The notes: generated by a model not told the origin, from the sequence alone. A DNA stretch of 64,000 nt from Gilliamella sp. wkB178 (GCF_001690705.1 NZ_LZGK01000001.1:1-64000), one strand, 5' to 3'; counted from the first letter of the stretch, positions 21,642 through 32,680 are shown. Numbers and translations are program-made.

Positions 21642-22673
21642 TTGAATATTACGACACATGAAACCAAGCTAGAACCAGCTGACAATCAACGGCTTAATAG
21701 TCTGTGCGGTCCTTATAATGATAATATTAAACTGCTTGAACGCCGGCTTGGTATTGAAATTAATCATCGTAGTAACTTATTTTTAATCACTGGTGATGTA
21801 CTCAGTGTCAAAGCGACAGATGCAATATTACACACATTGTATAAACAAACTAAAATCAAAGATAAAATCATTGATATTGAACCGGAACAGATTCATTTAG
21901 CCATTAAAGAATCAGGAGTCCTTGAGAAAGCCAATGAGCATTTACCAGCCTATGTAGATCAGCATGGGAGCAAACTGGTAATGATTAAAACTAAACGTGG
22001 CATTATCAAACCAAGAACACCTAATCAAGCACAATATATTGCCCATGTATTAGATTATGATATTTCTTTTGGTATTGGCCCTGCCGGAACCGGTAAAACT
22101 TATTTAGCTGTAGCTGCTGCAGTTGATGCCCTCGAAAAACAGCAAATCCGTCGAATAGTTTTAACTCGTCCAGCGGTTGAAGCTGGTGAAAAGTTGGGTT
22201 TTTTACCGGGCGATTTAAGTCAAAAGGTCGATCCATATTTGCGTCCACTTTATGATGCATTATTTGAAATGTTAGGTTTCGAAAAAGTCGAAAAGCTTAT
22301 TGAAAAAAGCGTTATTGAAGTTGCACCACTTGCTTATATGCGCGGGCGTACTCTTAATGATGCTTTTATTATTCTTGATGAAAGTCAAAATACTACAATT
22401 GAACAAATGAAAATGTTTTTAACCCGCATTGGTTTTAATTCAAAAGCGGTGATAACTGGCGACATTACCCAAATTGATTTACCTAAAAATCAAAAATCAG
22501 GGTTACGGCATGCTATAGAAGTATTAAGTGAAGTTGATGATATTAGCTTTAATTTTTTTAATAGTGAAGATGTAGTGCGTCATCCTGTAGTTGCGCGAAT
22601 TGTTAATGCTTATGAAAAATGGGAAGAAAAAGAAATGCAGCATAAGCAGCAATATACAGAAAAAAGTATTTAG
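21642..22673 (+). CDS. ybeZ: PhoH-like ATPase YbeZ (UUG start)
   Basis: PhoH-family P-loop ATPase, in E. coli a partner of the rRNA-maturation RNase YbeY. It has 343 residues. GPAGTGKTYLA (146-156) is Walker A and ILDESQNTT is Walker B. The start is TTG, 8 nt after AGAGG, and gives MNIT, matching the E. coli protein. The normal follower ybeY (then corC and lnt) is missing; instead the stop TAG runs directly into AGGAG of mrdA. Confidence 0.95.
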   Translation: MNITTHETKLEPADNQRLNSLCGPYNDNIKLLERRLGIEINHRSNLFLITGDVLSVKATDAILHTLYKQTKIKDKIIDIEPEQIHLAIKESGVLEKANEHLPAYVDQHGSKLVMIKTKRGIIKPRTPNQAQYIAHVLDYDISFGIGPAGTGKTYLAVAAAVDALEKQQIRRIVLTRPAVEAGEKLGFLPGDLSQKVDPYLRPLYDALFEMLGFEKVEKLIEKSVIEVAPLAYMRGRTLNDAFIILDESQNTTIEQMKMFLTRIGFNSKAVITGDITQIDLPKNQKSGLRHAIEVLSEVDDISFNFFNSEDVVRHPVVARIVNAYEKWEEKEMQHKQQYTEKSI

Positions 22674-22682
22674 AGGAGTATT

Positions 22683-24629
22683 ATTATCTCTATCGCACGC
22701 AATAAAAATAGAACTGAGATTCGCGATCATTCAGCAGAAGCTAATCTGTTTTTGCGTAGAGCGTTATTTGCTTTTGTAATGATTATTTTATTGGTTATAG
22801 TGTTGCTAGTAAATTTAGCCGATCTGCAGATCTCAAATTTTAGTTATTATAGTACTAAATCTAATAATAATCGTATTGAAATCATTCCTATTCCTCCTAG
22901 CCGAGGTATGATCTATGATCGTAATGGCACGCCATTAGCAATTAATAATATTACTTATCAACTGAATATCATTCCCGATAAAATTAAAAATTTAAATGAA
23001 CAATTTAATGAATTAAAACAGATTGTTGATTTAACTGATGAAGATATCGAAAATTTTCAAAAAGAACGCCGCAATTATAAAGCGCACCGTCCGGTGCCAC
23101 TTAAAGATAATTTGACCCAAAAGCAAATCGCGCGTTTCGTTGTGGATCAACACCGGTTCCCATTTGTTTCTATAGTGGGTATCCAACATCGTTATTACCC
23201 TTTTGGCGCTTCTCTTACCCATATTATTGGTTATATTTCTAAAATTAATAGCCAAGATAAACAACGCTTAGATGATGAAAATAAAACTAGTGATTATGTT
23301 GCTACACTAAATATTGGTAAAATGGGCATTGAAAGGTATTATGAAGATGTACTGCATGGTTATCCCGGTTATGAAGAAGTTGAAGTAAATAGCCGTGGAC
23401 GAATCGTCCGCCAACTCAATCAACACCCACCACAAGCAGGTGAAGATATTTATTTATCAATAAATCTTAAACTACAACTTTATATCGAACAGTTACTCGC
23501 TGGTCGCAAAGCTGCGGTAGTAGCGATTGATCCAAATAATGGTGAAATTTTAGCATTAGTTTCCAGTCCAAGTTATGATTCCAATCCTTTTGTTGGCGGT
23601 ATTTCCAGTGCTAAATATAACGAATTACTTAATGATCCTAATAAACCTTTATTCAATCGCGTATTGTTGGGGGCTTATCCGCCAGCTTCCACTGTTAAAC
23701 CTTATATTTCTATTGCGGCATTGAGTGAAGGCGTAGTTACTCCCAAAAGTGCAATTAATGATCCTGGTTGGTGGCAATTACCTGGTACCGATAGGCGTTA
23801 TCGAGATTGGTTGAAATGGGGACATGGGCGTGTAGATGTATTAAAAGCGATTGAAGAATCAGTTGATACCTATTTTTATCAGGTTGCTTATGATATGGGT
23901 ATTGACCGATTAAATTTATGGATGAGTAAATTTGGTTATGGCGAAAGAACAGGTATTGATATTGCACCGAGTGAAGAAACGCGTGCAGTGATGCCGAGTC
24001 GTGAGTGGAAATTAAAACGCCATAAAAAATCATGGTTACAAGGGGATACTATTCCTGTAGGTATTGGGCAAGGTTATTGGACAGCAACGCCAATGCAAAT
24101 GGCCAAAGCATTAACTATTTTGATCAATAATGGTAAGACTTACACTCCGCATTTTTTATTGTATAAAAAGAGTGACATTTTAAATACTAATCAGGCACAA
24201 CCCACAGTTAATCAAGATAAATATACCGAAACTAATAGTTTGACTGATGTTAATCCTAATTATTGGGCAATAGCTAAAGAAGGGATGCATCGGGTAATGT
24301 TTGGATCACGAGGTACCGCCCGTAAAATTTATGCTGATGCTAAATACCAAGCCGCTGGTAAATCCGGTACCGCGCAAGTTTATAGCTTGAAAGAAGATGA
24401 AGTTTATAATGCCCATAAAATCCCTGAACATTTACGTGATCATGCATTATTTGTTGCCTATGCACCTTTTGATAAGCCAACTATTGCTTTAGCTATTGTC
24501 CTGGAAAATGGTGGTGGTGGTAGTTCAAATGGTGGGGCTGTGGCGCGAAAAATATTAGATTATTACCTTTTAGGAAATGATTCAACAGAATTGGAAGAAC
24601 CATCACCCAATACAGGACATGAAGATTGA
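22683..24629 (+). CDS. mrdA: Penicillin-binding protein 2 (elongasome transpeptidase), AUU or AUC start
   Basis: PBP2 cross-links peptidoglycan in the rod-shape elongation complex with RodA. Visible: a membrane segment ([18 protein letters not shown]), dimerisation-domain motif [14 protein letters not shown], active-site PPASTVKP, SxN within ESVDTYFY, and KSGTAQV. The first usual start codon is TTG 22752, but the frame upstream reads [18 protein letters not shown], aligned with E. coli NSFRDYTAESALFVRRAL. No ATG, GTG or TTG lies between the ybeZ stop (22671) and 22752. AGGAG (22674-22678) points to ATT 22683 (4-nt gap) or ATC 22686 (7-nt gap), giving about 648 residues (E. coli 633). Confidence 0.9.
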   Translation: MISIARNKNRTEIRDHSAEANLFLRRALFAFVMIILLVIVLLVNLADLQISNFSYYSTKSNNNRIEIIPIPPSRGMIYDRNGTPLAINNITYQLNIIPDKIKNLNEQFNELKQIVDLTDEDIENFQKERRNYKAHRPVPLKDNLTQKQIARFVVDQHRFPFVSIVGIQHRYYPFGASLTHIIGYISKINSQDKQRLDDENKTSDYVATLNIGKMGIERYYEDVLHGYPGYEEVEVNSRGRIVRQLNQHPPQAGEDIYLSINLKLQLYIEQLLAGRKAAVVAIDPNNGEILALVSSPSYDSNPFVGGISSAKYNELLNDPNKPLFNRVLLGAYPPASTVKPYISIAALSEGVVTPKSAINDPGWWQLPGTDRRYRDWLKWGHGRVDVLKAIEESVDTYFYQVAYDMGIDRLNLWMSKFGYGERTGIDIAPSEETRAVMPSREWKLKRHKKSWLQGDTIPVGIGQGYWTATPMQMAKALTILINNGKTYTPHFLLYKKSDILNTNQAQPTVNQDKYTETNSLTDVNPNYWAIAKEGMHRVMFGSRGTARKIYADAKYQAAGKSGTAQVYSLKEDEVYNAHKIPEHLRDHALFVAYAPFDKPTIALAIVLENGGGGSSNGGAVARKILDYYLLGNDSTELEEPSPNTGHED

Positions 24630-24631
24630 TA

Positions 24632-25738
24632 ATGAATAATATTAAAAAATCATTTTGGCAAAAAATACATATAGATCCGCTGTTTTTCCTATTTGTGGCC
24701 TTATTGCTTGGTTATAGCCTTTATATTTTATGGAGCGCGAGTGGGCAAGATATCGATATGATGCAAAGGCGAGTTGGCCAAATTCTTTTAGGCCTGTTTG
24801 TGATGATTATTCTGGCGCAGTTTTCTCCTAGAACTTATGAAAAATTAGCGCCTTATTTATATATTATTTGTATTGTGGTTTTATTATTAGTAGATATTTT
24901 TGGGTATACTAGTAAAGGTGCACAACGCTGGTTAGATTTGGGAGTATTACGTTTTCAGCCTTCTGAAATTGCAAAAATTGCCGTGCCGTTAATGGTGGCT
25001 AAATTTATTAATCGAGAAGGTTGTCCGCCACCATTAAAAACAACTTTACAAACCTTGGCTATTATTGGAGTCCCAACTTTGTTGGTGGCTATGCAACCAG
25101 ATTTAGGTACGGCAATATTAATTGTGATGTCGGGTATTTTTATTATCTTTTTAGCAGGTATTCATTGGCGATTTATTATTATTGCAATAATTTTAATTGC
25201 GGCATTTTTACCGATTATGTGGTTCTTTTTAATGCATGATTATCAGCGGGAAAGAGTATTAACTTTATTTAATCCTGAGCGTGATCCTTTGGGAACGGGT
25301 TATCATATAATTCAATCAAAAACAGCCATTGGTTCTGGAGGTTTGTGGGGTAAAGGTTGGCTTGAGGGTACTCAATCACAATTAGAGTTTTTACCTGAAC
25401 GGCATACCGATTTTATATTTTCGGTAATTGCCGAAGAATTTGGTTTTATTGGTTCAATTATTTTACTGGTTCTCTTTTTATGTTTAATTGCACGTGGGCT
25501 AATTATTGCGTCCCAAGCACAAACCACATTTGGAAGAATATTGGTCGGTGGGCTTATTTTAGTATTCTTTGTTTATGTGTTTATTAATATTGGTATGGTC
25601 AGTGGAATATTACCGGTAGTTGGTGTACCATTACCGCTAATTAGCTATGGTGGCTCGTCTTTAGTGGTGTTAATGGCTGGCTTTGGCATTATGATGTCTA
25701 TTCACACACATCGATACATGTTATCTAAAAATATTTAA
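24632..25738 (+). CDS. mrdB: Rod-shape peptidoglycan polymerase RodA
   Basis: SEDS-family glycosyltransferase that polymerises lipid II with PBP2. It has 368 residues (E. coli 370) and about ten membrane segments. Conserved SEDS segments visible are [28 protein letters not shown]-like [20 protein letters not shown] and [14 protein letters not shown] 24632 follows GAAG by 7 nt; the mrdA stop is at 24627-24629. dacA follows directly; the rlpA gene found between them in E. coli is absent. Confidence 0.97.
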   Translation: MNNIKKSFWQKIHIDPLFFLFVALLLGYSLYILWSASGQDIDMMQRRVGQILLGLFVMIILAQFSPRTYEKLAPYLYIICIVVLLLVDIFGYTSKGAQRWLDLGVLRFQPSEIAKIAVPLMVAKFINREGCPPPLKTTLQTLAIIGVPTLLVAMQPDLGTAILIVMSGIFIIFLAGIHWRFIIIAIILIAAFLPIMWFFLMHDYQRERVLTLFNPERDPLGTGYHIIQSKTAIGSGGLWGKGWLEGTQSQLEFLPERHTDFIFSVIAEEFGFIGSIILLVLFLCLIARGLIIASQAQTTFGRILVGGLILVFFVYVFINIGMVSGILPVVGVPLPLISYGGSSLVVLMAGFGIMMSIHTHRYMLSKNI

Positions 25739-25752
25739 CGGAATTTTAATAA

Positions 25753-26934
25753 ATGAAAAAGAAATTGAAATTATCTTTGGCTATATTAGCGTTTGCAATT
25801 TGCTCGTCTGCGTCGGCTGAAATAACTTTCCCTATTCCAGCTATTCCACAACTAGATGCTGAATCTTACATTTTAATTGATGCTAAATCTGGTGAAATTT
25901 TAGCGCAATACAACGCTGAGCAGCAACGTGATCCGGCTAGCTTAACTAAAATGATGACCAGTTATGTGGTTGGTCAAGCGCTACAATCAGGACGCATTAA
26001 AAATGATGATATGGTAGTCGTCAGTAAAGATGCTTGGGCCACAGGTAATCCTGTTTTGAAAGGATCATCATTGATGTTTTTAGAAGTGGGTAAAACAGTA
26101 TCAGTTGCTGATCTTAATAAAGGTATTATTATTCAATCAGGTAACGATGCTTGTATTGCCATGGCAGAGCATGTGGCCGGTAGCCAAGGTGCTTTTGTTA
26201 ATTTAATGAATGATTATGCTAAAAAGATTGGTTTACAGCACACCCATTTTGAAACAGTACATGGATTAGATGCTCCGGGGCAATATACCACAGCCAAAGA
26301 TATGGCCTTTTTAGGGCAAGCTTTAATTCGTGATTTACCAACAGAATATGCAATTTATAAAGAAAAAGAATTCACTTATACGCTGTCTAAACCACAATTA
26401 AATCGTAATGGTTTACTTTGGGATACTACATTAAATGTGGATGGCATTAAGACTGGTCATACTAATGCGGCCGGTTATAATTTAGTGGCTTCGGCAGTGA
26501 ATGGTAACACCCGTTTAATTTCTGCGGTACTTGGTGGCCGAACCTTCAAAGGACGTGAAGAAGAGAGTAAAAAATTGTTAGTTTGGGGTTTCCGCTTTTT
26601 TGAAACCGCTAACCCAATTAAAGCTGGTGTTCCAATAGTCACTGAATCAATTTGGTATGGCGATGAAAATAAAATTCCACTAGGCTCAGTGAATGGCGCT
26701 TATGTAACCGTACCTAAAGATCGTTCTGCTGATGTACAAGTACAATATATTGTTGACGACTATATTTATGCGCCAATTACCAAAGGTACTGCGGTTGGTA
26801 AAATGCAATTTTTATTAGATGGCAAAGTGATTAATGAACAACCATTAGTAGCCTTGCAAAATGTTGAAGAAACAGGGTTCTTTGGTGGTATTTGGGATTG
26901 GATAAGTTTACAATTCCACAAATTGTTTAATTAA
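25753..26934 (+). CDS. dacA: D-alanyl-D-alanine carboxypeptidase (PBP5)
   Basis: Removes the terminal D-Ala from peptidoglycan pentapeptides, limiting cross-linking. It has 393 residues (E. coli 403). Signal peptide 1-22, SxxK motif Ser63-Lys66 (SLTK), SGNDAC (SxN), KTG in IKTGHT, a beta-rich PBP5 C-terminal domain, and an amphipathic C-terminal membrane anchor ([17 protein letters not shown]). It closes the mrdA-mrdB-dacA cluster, 14 bp after mrdB, with a strong terminator behind it. Confidence 0.97.
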   Translation: MKKKLKLSLAILAFAICSSASAEITFPIPAIPQLDAESYILIDAKSGEILAQYNAEQQRDPASLTKMMTSYVVGQALQSGRIKNDDMVVVSKDAWATGNPVLKGSSLMFLEVGKTVSVADLNKGIIIQSGNDACIAMAEHVAGSQGAFVNLMNDYAKKIGLQHTHFETVHGLDAPGQYTTAKDMAFLGQALIRDLPTEYAIYKEKEFTYTLSKPQLNRNGLLWDTTLNVDGIKTGHTNAAGYNLVASAVNGNTRLISAVLGGRTFKGREEESKKLLVWGFRFFETANPIKAGVPIVTESIWYGDENKIPLGSVNGAYVTVPKDRSADVQVQYIVDDYIYAPITKGTAVGKMQFLLDGKVINEQPLVALQNVEETGFFGGIWDWISLQFHKLFN

Positions 26935-26950
26935 AAGCATCTACATCCTT

Positions 26951-26989
26951 AAACTACAGTCCTAAAGGTTTTTAACTTGACTGTAGTTT
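26951..26989 (+). terminator. Terminator after dacA
   Basis: Perfect 11-bp stem AAACTACAGTC / GACTGTAGTTT with a 17-nt loop, ending in TTTT. It starts 17 bp after the dacA stop. Confidence 0.8.
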
Positions 26990-27017
26990 TGGTTATTTAT
27001 ATAGTCACAAAATCATC

Positions 27018-27054
27018 TGTAAAGATGTTTCCTGAGACGTATACGTTTCAGTAT
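27018..27054 (-). repeat. 37-bp dispersed repeat, copy B
   Basis: Minus-strand copy, between the dacA terminator and the rpsB promoter. Its core CTGAGACGTATACGTTTCAG (27032-27051) is a 20-bp near-perfect palindrome with only one non-matching pair, which would be a G-U pair in RNA. GTAAAGATGTTTC precedes it. Confidence 0.85.
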
Positions 27055-27281
27055 AAAAATTTAATTATTTATTCCTTTCTTAGTCATCATCTATTACCAA
27101 TTTATTAATTAAATTTAATTTTGTAGATATCTAAAAGAATACCTGCCTAAATAAAGCTAGTATTCTTGCACAAAATATGGTATAAAACGCGCGCTACTTT
27201 TCAGTATTTTTTTGAAACAAGGTAGCATAAATTTTAATTATTAAATAACGTTATAACACACACATATCATTACTCTTTTCC

Positions 27282-27342
27282 GGGGTGCCTTATGTTAAAA
27301 GCAATGAGGTCGGTTAAAGCGGATATGTGGAGGCATAACCCC
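27282..27342 (+). promoter_or_regulatory. rpsB mRNA leader hairpin (probable S2 autoregulation)
   Basis: GGGGTGCC (27282-27289) can pair with GGCATAACCCC (27332-27342, small bulge), ending 20 nt before the rpsB ATG. In gammaproteobacteria the rpsB leader is a conserved RNA through which free S2 represses rpsB-tsf. The base-pairing is seen; the regulatory role is inferred from E. coli. Confidence 0.55.
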
Positions 27343-27362
27343 AACGTCAAAATGAGGAAATC

Positions 27363-28100
27363 ATGACTACAGTATCTATGCGCGATATGCTGCAAGCTGG
27401 TGTACACTTCGGGCACCAAACTCGTTATTGGAACCCAAAAATGAAACCATTTATTTTTGGTGCACGTAATAAAGTTCATATTATTAATCTTGAAAAAACA
27501 GTTCCAATGTTCAACGATGCGTTAGCTGAATTAAATAAAATTGCTGCTCGTAAAGGCAAAATTTTATTTGTTGGTACTAAACGTGCGGCTAGCGAAGCAA
27601 TTAAACAAGCAGCAGAAAGCTGTGGACAATATTACGTTAATCACCGTTGGTTAGGTGGTATGTTGACTAACTGGAAAACAGTGCGTCAATCAATCAAACG
27701 TTTAAAAGATTTAGAAACACAAGCTAGTGATGGTACATTTGATAAATTAACCAAAAAAGAAGCATTAATGCGTTCTCGTGAAATGGTTAAATTAGAAAAT
27801 AGCTTGGGTGGAATTAAAAATATGGGTGGCTTACCCGATGTGATATTTGTTATTGGTGCAGATCATGAAAATATTGCTATCAAAGAAGCTAACAATTTAG
27901 GTATTCCAGTCATTGCTGTTGTTGATACAAATTCAGATCCAGATGGTATTGATTACATCGTACCGGGTAATGATGATGCAATTCGTGCAATTCAGTTATA
28001 TGTAAATGCTGTTGCTGATGCAGTTCGTTCTGGTCGCGAACAAAACCAATCTCCTGTTTCTGAAGCAAGCTTTGTTGAAGAAGCTCCAGCAGCTGAGTAA
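27363..28100 (+). CDS. rpsB: 30S ribosomal protein S2
   Basis: S2 binds the 30S head late in assembly and is needed for S1 binding. It has 245 residues (E. coli 241). The start [27 protein letters not shown] is nearly identical to E. coli, as are [11 protein letters not shown] and [17 protein letters not shown] lies before the ATG. It is co-transcribed with tsf, with an attenuator-like hairpin between. Confidence 0.99.
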   Translation: MTTVSMRDMLQAGVHFGHQTRYWNPKMKPFIFGARNKVHIINLEKTVPMFNDALAELNKIAARKGKILFVGTKRAASEAIKQAAESCGQYYVNHRWLGGMLTNWKTVRQSIKRLKDLETQASDGTFDKLTKKEALMRSREMVKLENSLGGIKNMGGLPDVIFVIGADHENIAIKEANNLGIPVIAVVDTNSDPDGIDYIVPGNDDAIRAIQLYVNAVADAVRSGREQNQSPVSEASFVEEAPAAE

Positions 28101-28117
28101 TAACTCAAATATTTTCA

Positions 28118-28147
28118 GGGTCGATGCCAAGTAATTTAAGTCGACCC
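28118..28147 (+). terminator. Hairpin between rpsB and tsf
   Basis: GGGTCGA (28118-28124) and TCGACCC (28141-28147) form a 7-bp stem with a 16-nt loop. No T-run follows, so it probably acts as a partial attenuator or an mRNA-processing site, lowering tsf relative to rpsB or separating the transcripts. Confidence 0.5.
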
Positions 28148-28191
28148 ATTCTTATGAAAATCATCACAATGGTTAAATAGAGGATTAAAAA

Positions 28192-29052
28192 ATGGCTGAA
28201 GTTACCGCTTCTATGGTAAAAGAACTGCGTGAAAGAACCGGCGCAGGTATGATGGAATGTAAAAAAGCATTAGTTGAAGCAAAGGGTGATATCGATCTAG
28301 CTATCGACAATATGCGTAAATCTGGTCAAGCAAAAGCAGCTAAAAAAGCAGGCCGAGTTGCTGCTGAAGGTGTAATTATTTCTAAAATTGCGGCTGATAA
28401 AAAGTTTGGTGTAATTTTAGAAATCAACTGCGAAACAGACTTTGTTGCGAAAGATGCTGGTTTCTTAGCATTCAGTGAAAAAGTTGCTGACACAGTATTA
28501 AAAGATCGCATTAAAGATCTTGCAACTTTACAAGCAAAATTTGAAGAAGAACGTACTGCTTTAGTCGCTAAAATCGGTGAAAATATTAGTATTCGTCGTG
28601 TTGCTGAAATCGCTGGCGATGTAGTTGGTCGTTATCAACATGGTGCGCGTATTGGTGTATTAGTTGCCGCAAATAGTGGCTGTGATGATGAACTAGTTAA
28701 ACATATTGCAATGCATATTGCTGCAAGCAAACCAGAATATGTTAACCCAAGCGATGTGCCTGCGGACGTGGTTGAACATGAACGTAAAATCCAAATTGAT
28801 ATTGCCATGCAATCTGGTAAACCACGTGAAATTGCTGAAAAAATGGTCGAAGGCCGTATGCGTAAATTCACTGGTGAAGTTTCATTAACTGGTCAACCTT
28901 TTGTTATGGATCCAAGCAAAACTGTGGGTGATTTATTAACAGAGAAAAAAGCGACTGTTGCTACATTTATCCGCTTTGAAGTGGGTGAAGGTATCGAAAA
29001 AGTCGAAGTCGATTTTGCCGCTGAAGTTGCTGCGATGTCGAAACAATCTTAA
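28192..29052 (+). CDS. tsf: Elongation factor Ts
   Basis: Nucleotide-exchange factor for EF-Tu. It has 286 residues (E. coli 283). The N-terminal UBA-like domain ([22 protein letters not shown]) and the ETDFVAKD motif at the EF-Tu contact are intact. An AGAGGA site precedes the ATG. The rpsB-tsf pair is followed by a strong terminator and then pyrH-frr. Confidence 0.99.
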   Translation: MAEVTASMVKELRERTGAGMMECKKALVEAKGDIDLAIDNMRKSGQAKAAKKAGRVAAEGVIISKIAADKKFGVILEINCETDFVAKDAGFLAFSEKVADTVLKDRIKDLATLQAKFEEERTALVAKIGENISIRRVAEIAGDVVGRYQHGARIGVLVAANSGCDDELVKHIAMHIAASKPEYVNPSDVPADVVEHERKIQIDIAMQSGKPREIAEKMVEGRMRKFTGEVSLTGQPFVMDPSKTVGDLLTEKKATVATFIRFEVGEGIEKVEVDFAAEVAAMSKQS

Positions 29053-29062
29053 TTGTTTTACA

Positions 29063-29085
29063 AAAACCGCCGTTATGGCGGTTTT
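29063..29085 (+). terminator. Terminator after tsf
   Basis: AAAACCGCC-GTTAT-GGCGGTTTT: a 9-bp perfect stem with a 5-nt loop, with T-rich sequence following. It starts 11 bp after the tsf stop. Confidence 0.9.
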
Positions 29086-29170
29086 GTTTATCTACAAAAT
29101 ATTTTAAAATTACTGATAGCTAGTCTGTCTAGCATTTTGGTAATTAAATAATAAAATAGTGAGACTTCTT

Positions 29171-29905
29171 ATGGTAACCCCTTTCTATAAACGTATTCTT
29201 CTTAAACTCAGTGGTGAAGCACTGCAAGGCGCCGAAGGTTTTGGTATTGATGCAACGATTCTTGATAGAATGGCTCAAGAAATTAAAGAATTGATCGATA
29301 TGAAGGTTGAAGTTGCAGTTGTTATTGGAGGTGGTAATCTATTCCGTGGTGCAGGCCTTGCTAAAGCAGGAATGAACCGGGTAGTTGGTGACCATATGGG
29401 GATGCTAGCAACGGTTATGAATGGCTTGGCTATGCGTGATGCTTTGCACCGCATTGAAGTTAATGCTCGGTTAATGTCGGCCATCCCATTAAATGGCGTA
29501 TGTGATGACTATCGTTGGACAGAAGCAATTAGCTTGCTTCGCCATGGTAAAGTGGTTATCCTTTCTGCAGGTACAGGAAATCCTTTTTTTACTACTGACT
29601 CAGCTGCTTGTTTACGTGGTATTGAAATTGAGGCAGATGTTGTTTTGAAAGCAACAAAAGTTGATGGAGTTTATTCTGCTGATCCTGTTAAAAACCCCAA
29701 TGCAACACTATATAAAACATTAAATTATGAAAAAGTGTTAGATGATGAATTAAAAGTGATGGATTTAGCCGCATTTACTTTAGCTCGCGATCATAATTTA
29801 CCGATTTGTGTATTTAATATGAATAAACCAGGTGCATTACGTCGTGTTATTTTAGGCGAGCCAGAAGGGACATTAATTAATAATCAGGCAACAGTAAGCT
29901 GTTAG
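29171..29905 (+). CDS. pyrH: UMP kinase
   Basis: PyrH phosphorylates UMP to UDP in pyrimidine synthesis. It has 244 residues (E. coli 241). [12 protein letters not shown], the glycine-rich [13 protein letters not shown] and the hydrophobic acceptor segment [15 protein letters not shown] are visible. ATG 29171 matches the E. coli start; the GTG four codons earlier is a weaker choice. The order pyrH-frr is as in E. coli. Confidence 0.98.
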   Translation: MVTPFYKRILLKLSGEALQGAEGFGIDATILDRMAQEIKELIDMKVEVAVVIGGGNLFRGAGLAKAGMNRVVGDHMGMLATVMNGLAMRDALHRIEVNARLMSAIPLNGVCDDYRWTEAISLLRHGKVVILSAGTGNPFFTTDSAACLRGIEIEADVVLKATKVDGVYSADPVKNPNATLYKTLNYEKVLDDELKVMDLAAFTLARDHNLPICVFNMNKPGALRRVILGEPEGTLINNQATVSC

Positions 29906-29936
29906 TCTTCTTTATTTTAAATAAGGTTTTTTTATT

Positions 29937-30494
29937 ATGTTAAATGAGATTCAAAAAGAAGCGCAACAGCGCATGGAAAAAAGTATCGAAGCGTTTCAAA
30001 CTCATATTTCTAAAGTCAGAACAGGCCGTGCTTCGCCAAGTTTATTAGATGGTATTATGGTTGAATACTATGGTAGCCCAACACCACTTCGCCAATTGGC
30101 CAATGTGGTAGCTGAAGACGCTAGAACGTTAGCTATTACCGTTTTTGATAAGTCACTTACCCCTGTTATTGAAAAAGCTATTTTAACCTCTGATTTAGGA
30201 CTAAATCCAGCATCAGCAGGTACAGTAATTCGTGTACCATTACCCCCATTAACTGAAGAACGTCGCCGTGATTTAACTAAAATTGTGCGTAATGAAGCAG
30301 AGCAAGGTCGAGTATCAATTCGTAATATCCGTCGTGATGCTAATGACCAAATTAAAGCATTATTGAAAGATAAAGAAATCTCAGAAGATGACGAACGTAA
30401 ATCCCAAGATTTGATTCAAAAGGCTACTGATGTAGCAATTAAAAAACTTGATGCTGTTTTAGCTGATAAAGAAAAAGAATTAATGGAGTTCTAA
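29937..30494 (+). CDS. frr: Ribosome recycling factor
   Basis: RRF splits post-termination ribosomes together with EF-G. Its 185 residues equal the E. coli length. [14 protein letters not shown] and the domain-II region [14 protein letters not shown] are typical. It follows pyrH by 31 bp. In E. coli, dxr-uppS-cdsA follow; here a 324-bp gap and deoC intervene before dxr. Confidence 0.98.
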   Translation: MLNEIQKEAQQRMEKSIEAFQTHISKVRTGRASPSLLDGIMVEYYGSPTPLRQLANVVAEDARTLAITVFDKSLTPVIEKAILTSDLGLNPASAGTVIRVPLPPLTEERRRDLTKIVRNEAEQGRVSIRNIRRDANDQIKALLKDKEISEDDERKSQDLIQKATDVAIKKLDAVLADKEKELMEF

Positions 30495-30818
30495 TACTAA
30501 CGTTTCTTAGTAGTGAGTTAGTTTATATTGCCCAGCTAAAGCTGGGTAAAGTCCCTCGACAATCATATCTAATATTTATAGCAATACTTCATATAAAACA
30601 AATAACTAGAATTAGAAAGCTATTTTTAACGCTATTAGTATTGTTCTAATATAATAAAATCAGTTATTACTTAAAAAATAAACAAACCCTAAAAGTTGAT
30701 AGCTATTTTCATTGGTTAATTGTTTTTTATTTATAAAATAGTTTTATAATAAGTGCCATTTAGTATTTTAGAGTGGTAAACCATACACTCTATTGAAGAC
30801 GCAATTTAAGGAATTATT
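30495..30818. other. Intergenic region between frr and deoC
   Basis: About 324 bp. A short hairpin CCCAGCT-AA-AGCTGGG (30531-30546) lies 37 bp after frr but lacks a T-run. A 19-bp inverted repeat with an embedded TATAAT (30731-30750) marks the likely deoC promoter. No coding frame or RNA gene was recognised. Confidence 0.6.
30731..30750 (+). promoter_or_regulatory. Inverted repeat over the deoC -10 element
   Basis: TTATAAAA-TAG-TTTTATAA (30731-30749) is a perfect 8-bp inverted repeat overlapping TATAAT (30745-30750), a good -10 about 70 bp before the deoC ATG. It could be an operator for a deoxynucleoside regulator, but it does not match the E. coli DeoR site. Confidence 0.4.
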
Positions 30819-31484
30819 ATGAATTATGCAAAGTATATTGATCATACTTTACTGGCTATGAATGCGACAGAAGATCAGATTCGAAAATTATGTGATGAAG
30901 CCAAAGAATACCATTTTTATTCAGTATGTGTTAATTCAGGCTATGTCCCTTTGGTTGCAAACTTATTAAAAGGTAGTGATGTAAAAGTTTGTTCGGTAGT
31001 TGGTTTTCCGCTCGGCGCAATGTTAACTTCAGTTAAAGCCTATGAAACGGAAATGGCGATCAAAGCAGGTGCCCAAGAAATTGATATGGTGATCAATGTT
31101 GGTTGGTTAAAAAGTAATGACTGGGATGCAGTTAAAAACGATATTAATGCTGTCTTTAAAGCTTGTGGTGAAGTGCCATTAAAAGTTATTTTAGAAACCT
31201 GTCTATTATCTAAAGAAGAAATTGTTAGAGTTTGTACTCTATGTAAAGAGATTGGTGTAGCATTTGTTAAAACATCAACTGGTTTTAGTGTTTCAGGAGC
31301 CACAATTGAAGATGTTAAATTGATGCGTGAAACTGTTGGTGAAAAAATGGGTGTTAAAGCGTCAGGCGGTATTAGAGATCGTCAAACGGCTGAAAAAATG
31401 ATACAAGCTGGAGCAAGTAGATTAGGTGCAAGCGCTGGCATTGCTATTGTTTCCGGTGCAGCGACTTCATCAAGTAACTATTAA
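30819..31484 (+). CDS. deoC: Deoxyribose-phosphate aldolase (short type)
   Basis: DeoC splits 2-deoxyribose-5-phosphate into glyceraldehyde-3-phosphate and acetaldehyde in deoxynucleoside catabolism. It has 221 residues and is the short form found in Bacillus and Pasteurellaceae rather than the 259-residue E. coli form. The Schiff-base lysine lies in [18 protein letters not shown] and ASGGIRD mark the barrel. It ends in Tyr (SSSNY), as E. coli DeoC does. No deoA, deoB or deoD is nearby. It precedes dxr by 17 bp and may share its transcript. Confidence 0.95.
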   Translation: MNYAKYIDHTLLAMNATEDQIRKLCDEAKEYHFYSVCVNSGYVPLVANLLKGSDVKVCSVVGFPLGAMLTSVKAYETEMAIKAGAQEIDMVINVGWLKSNDWDAVKNDINAVFKACGEVPLKVILETCLLSKEEIVRVCTLCKEIGVAFVKTSTGFSVSGATIEDVKLMRETVGEKMGVKASGGIRDRQTAEKMIQAGASRLGASAGIAIVSGAATSSSNY

Positions 31485-31501
31485 TATCAGAATATATTAA
31501 T

Positions 31502-32680
31502 ATGAAAAATATCACAATTTTAGGATCAACAGGGTCAATTGGTTGTAGTACCTTAGCGGTTATTCGCCAAAATCCCAGCTTGTTTAAAGCTATCGCCTTA
31601 GTAGGTGGTAACAATGTGACCAAAATGCTGGCACAATGCCTTGAGTTTAAACCCAAATATGTAGCTATGGCTAATAAACAAGCCGCTACGCAACTTAAAC
31701 ATCAACTAGCTGATCTAAAATTGGATATTGCGGTTTTGGTTGGTGAGCAAGCTATTTGTGAGTTAGCACAACTTTCGGAAGTCGATTATGTAATGGCGGC
31801 AATTGTCGGGGCTGCAGGCTTAAAACCTACACTGGCGGCGATTCATAAAGGTAAACGTATTTTATTAGCTAATAAAGAATCACTAGTAACTTGTGGTCAT
31901 TTATTTATGCAAGCGCTTAAACAGTATGGTGCGCAATTGTTACCTGTTGATAGCGAGCATAATGCTATTTTTCAAAGTTTGCCTGCTGCGGTGCAGCAAG
32001 ATTTAGGTTTTGCTAAGCTAGCTGATTATGGCATCACTAAAATTGTTTTAACCGGATCGGGTGGGCCATTTCGAGATGTGGATGTAAATAAGTTGACTAT
32101 GGTTACTCCGGAACAAGCCATCGCGCATCCTAATTGGTCAATGGGTAAAAAGATTTCGGTTGATTCTGCAACAATGATGAATAAAGGCCTTGAATATATC
32201 GAAGCTCGTTGGTTATTTAATGCTAGCCCTAAAGAAATGGAAATTATTATTCATCCACAATCTATTATTCATTCCATGGTGCGTTACCAAGATGGTAGTG
32301 TGGTGGCGGAACTTGGTGTTCCAGATATGTGTACGCCAATCGCTTATGCCATGTCTTATCCTGACCGAGTGTCATCAACGGTACCACCATTAGATTTCAG
32401 TCAAATTTCTGCATTAACTTTTAATGAGCCGGATTTTAATCGCTACCCATGCTTGAAATTAGCCATTGATGCTTCAAATCAAGGACAAGCGGCGACTACA
32501 GCGCTCAATGCCGCTAATGAAGTTGCAGTCGAAGCATTTTTGCACAATAAAATTGGTTTTATGGATATCGCCAAAAATGTGTCAACGGTTTTGAATAAAC
32601 TTAACTTACCCGAACCGTCGACTATTGATGATGTATTGGCTATCGACGATTGGGCACGCACTCAAAGTCGCGAGTTATAA
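31502..32680 (+). CDS. dxr: 1-deoxy-D-xylulose-5-phosphate reductoisomerase
   Basis: Dxr makes 2-C-methylerythritol-4-phosphate with NADPH, the committed step of the MEP isoprenoid route. It has 392 residues (E. coli 398). NADPH loop GSTGSIG (8-14), [10 protein letters not shown], metal-binding [11 protein letters not shown], and the catalytic loop [21 protein letters not shown] are present. The genes that follow it in E. coli (uppS, cdsA, rseP, bamA, skp, lpxD) are not here; a sugar hydrolase follows. Confidence 0.97.
   Translation: MKNITILGSTGSIGCSTLAVIRQNPSLFKAIALVGGNNVTKMLAQCLEFKPKYVAMANKQAATQLKHQLADLKLDIAVLVGEQAICELAQLSEVDYVMAAIVGAAGLKPTLAAIHKGKRILLANKESLVTCGHLFMQALKQYGAQLLPVDSEHNAIFQSLPAAVQQDLGFAKLADYGITKIVLTGSGGPFRDVDVNKLTMVTPEQAIAHPNWSMGKKISVDSATMMNKGLEYIEARWLFNASPKEMEIIIHPQSIIHSMVRYQDGSVVAELGVPDMCTPIAYAMSYPDRVSSTVPPLDFSQISALTFNEPDFNRYPCLKLAIDASNQGQAATTALNAANEVAVEAFLHNKIGFMDIAKNVSTVLNKLNLPEPSTIDDVLAIDDWARTQSREL

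Larger units (their letters stand above)
26935..27362. other. Intergenic region between dacA and rpsB
   Basis: About 430 bp. It holds the dacA terminator (26951-26989), copy B of the 37-bp repeat (27018-27054), a probable rpsB promoter region (TATAAA at 27181-27186 followed by GC-rich CGCGCGC, a stringent-type discriminator) and the rpsB leader with its hairpin (27282-27342). No protein gene is apparent. Confidence 0.75.

Noticed and set aside
30531-30546. Hairpin after frr as a terminator
   Set aside because: The stem is only 7 bp with a 2-nt loop and no T-run on either strand.
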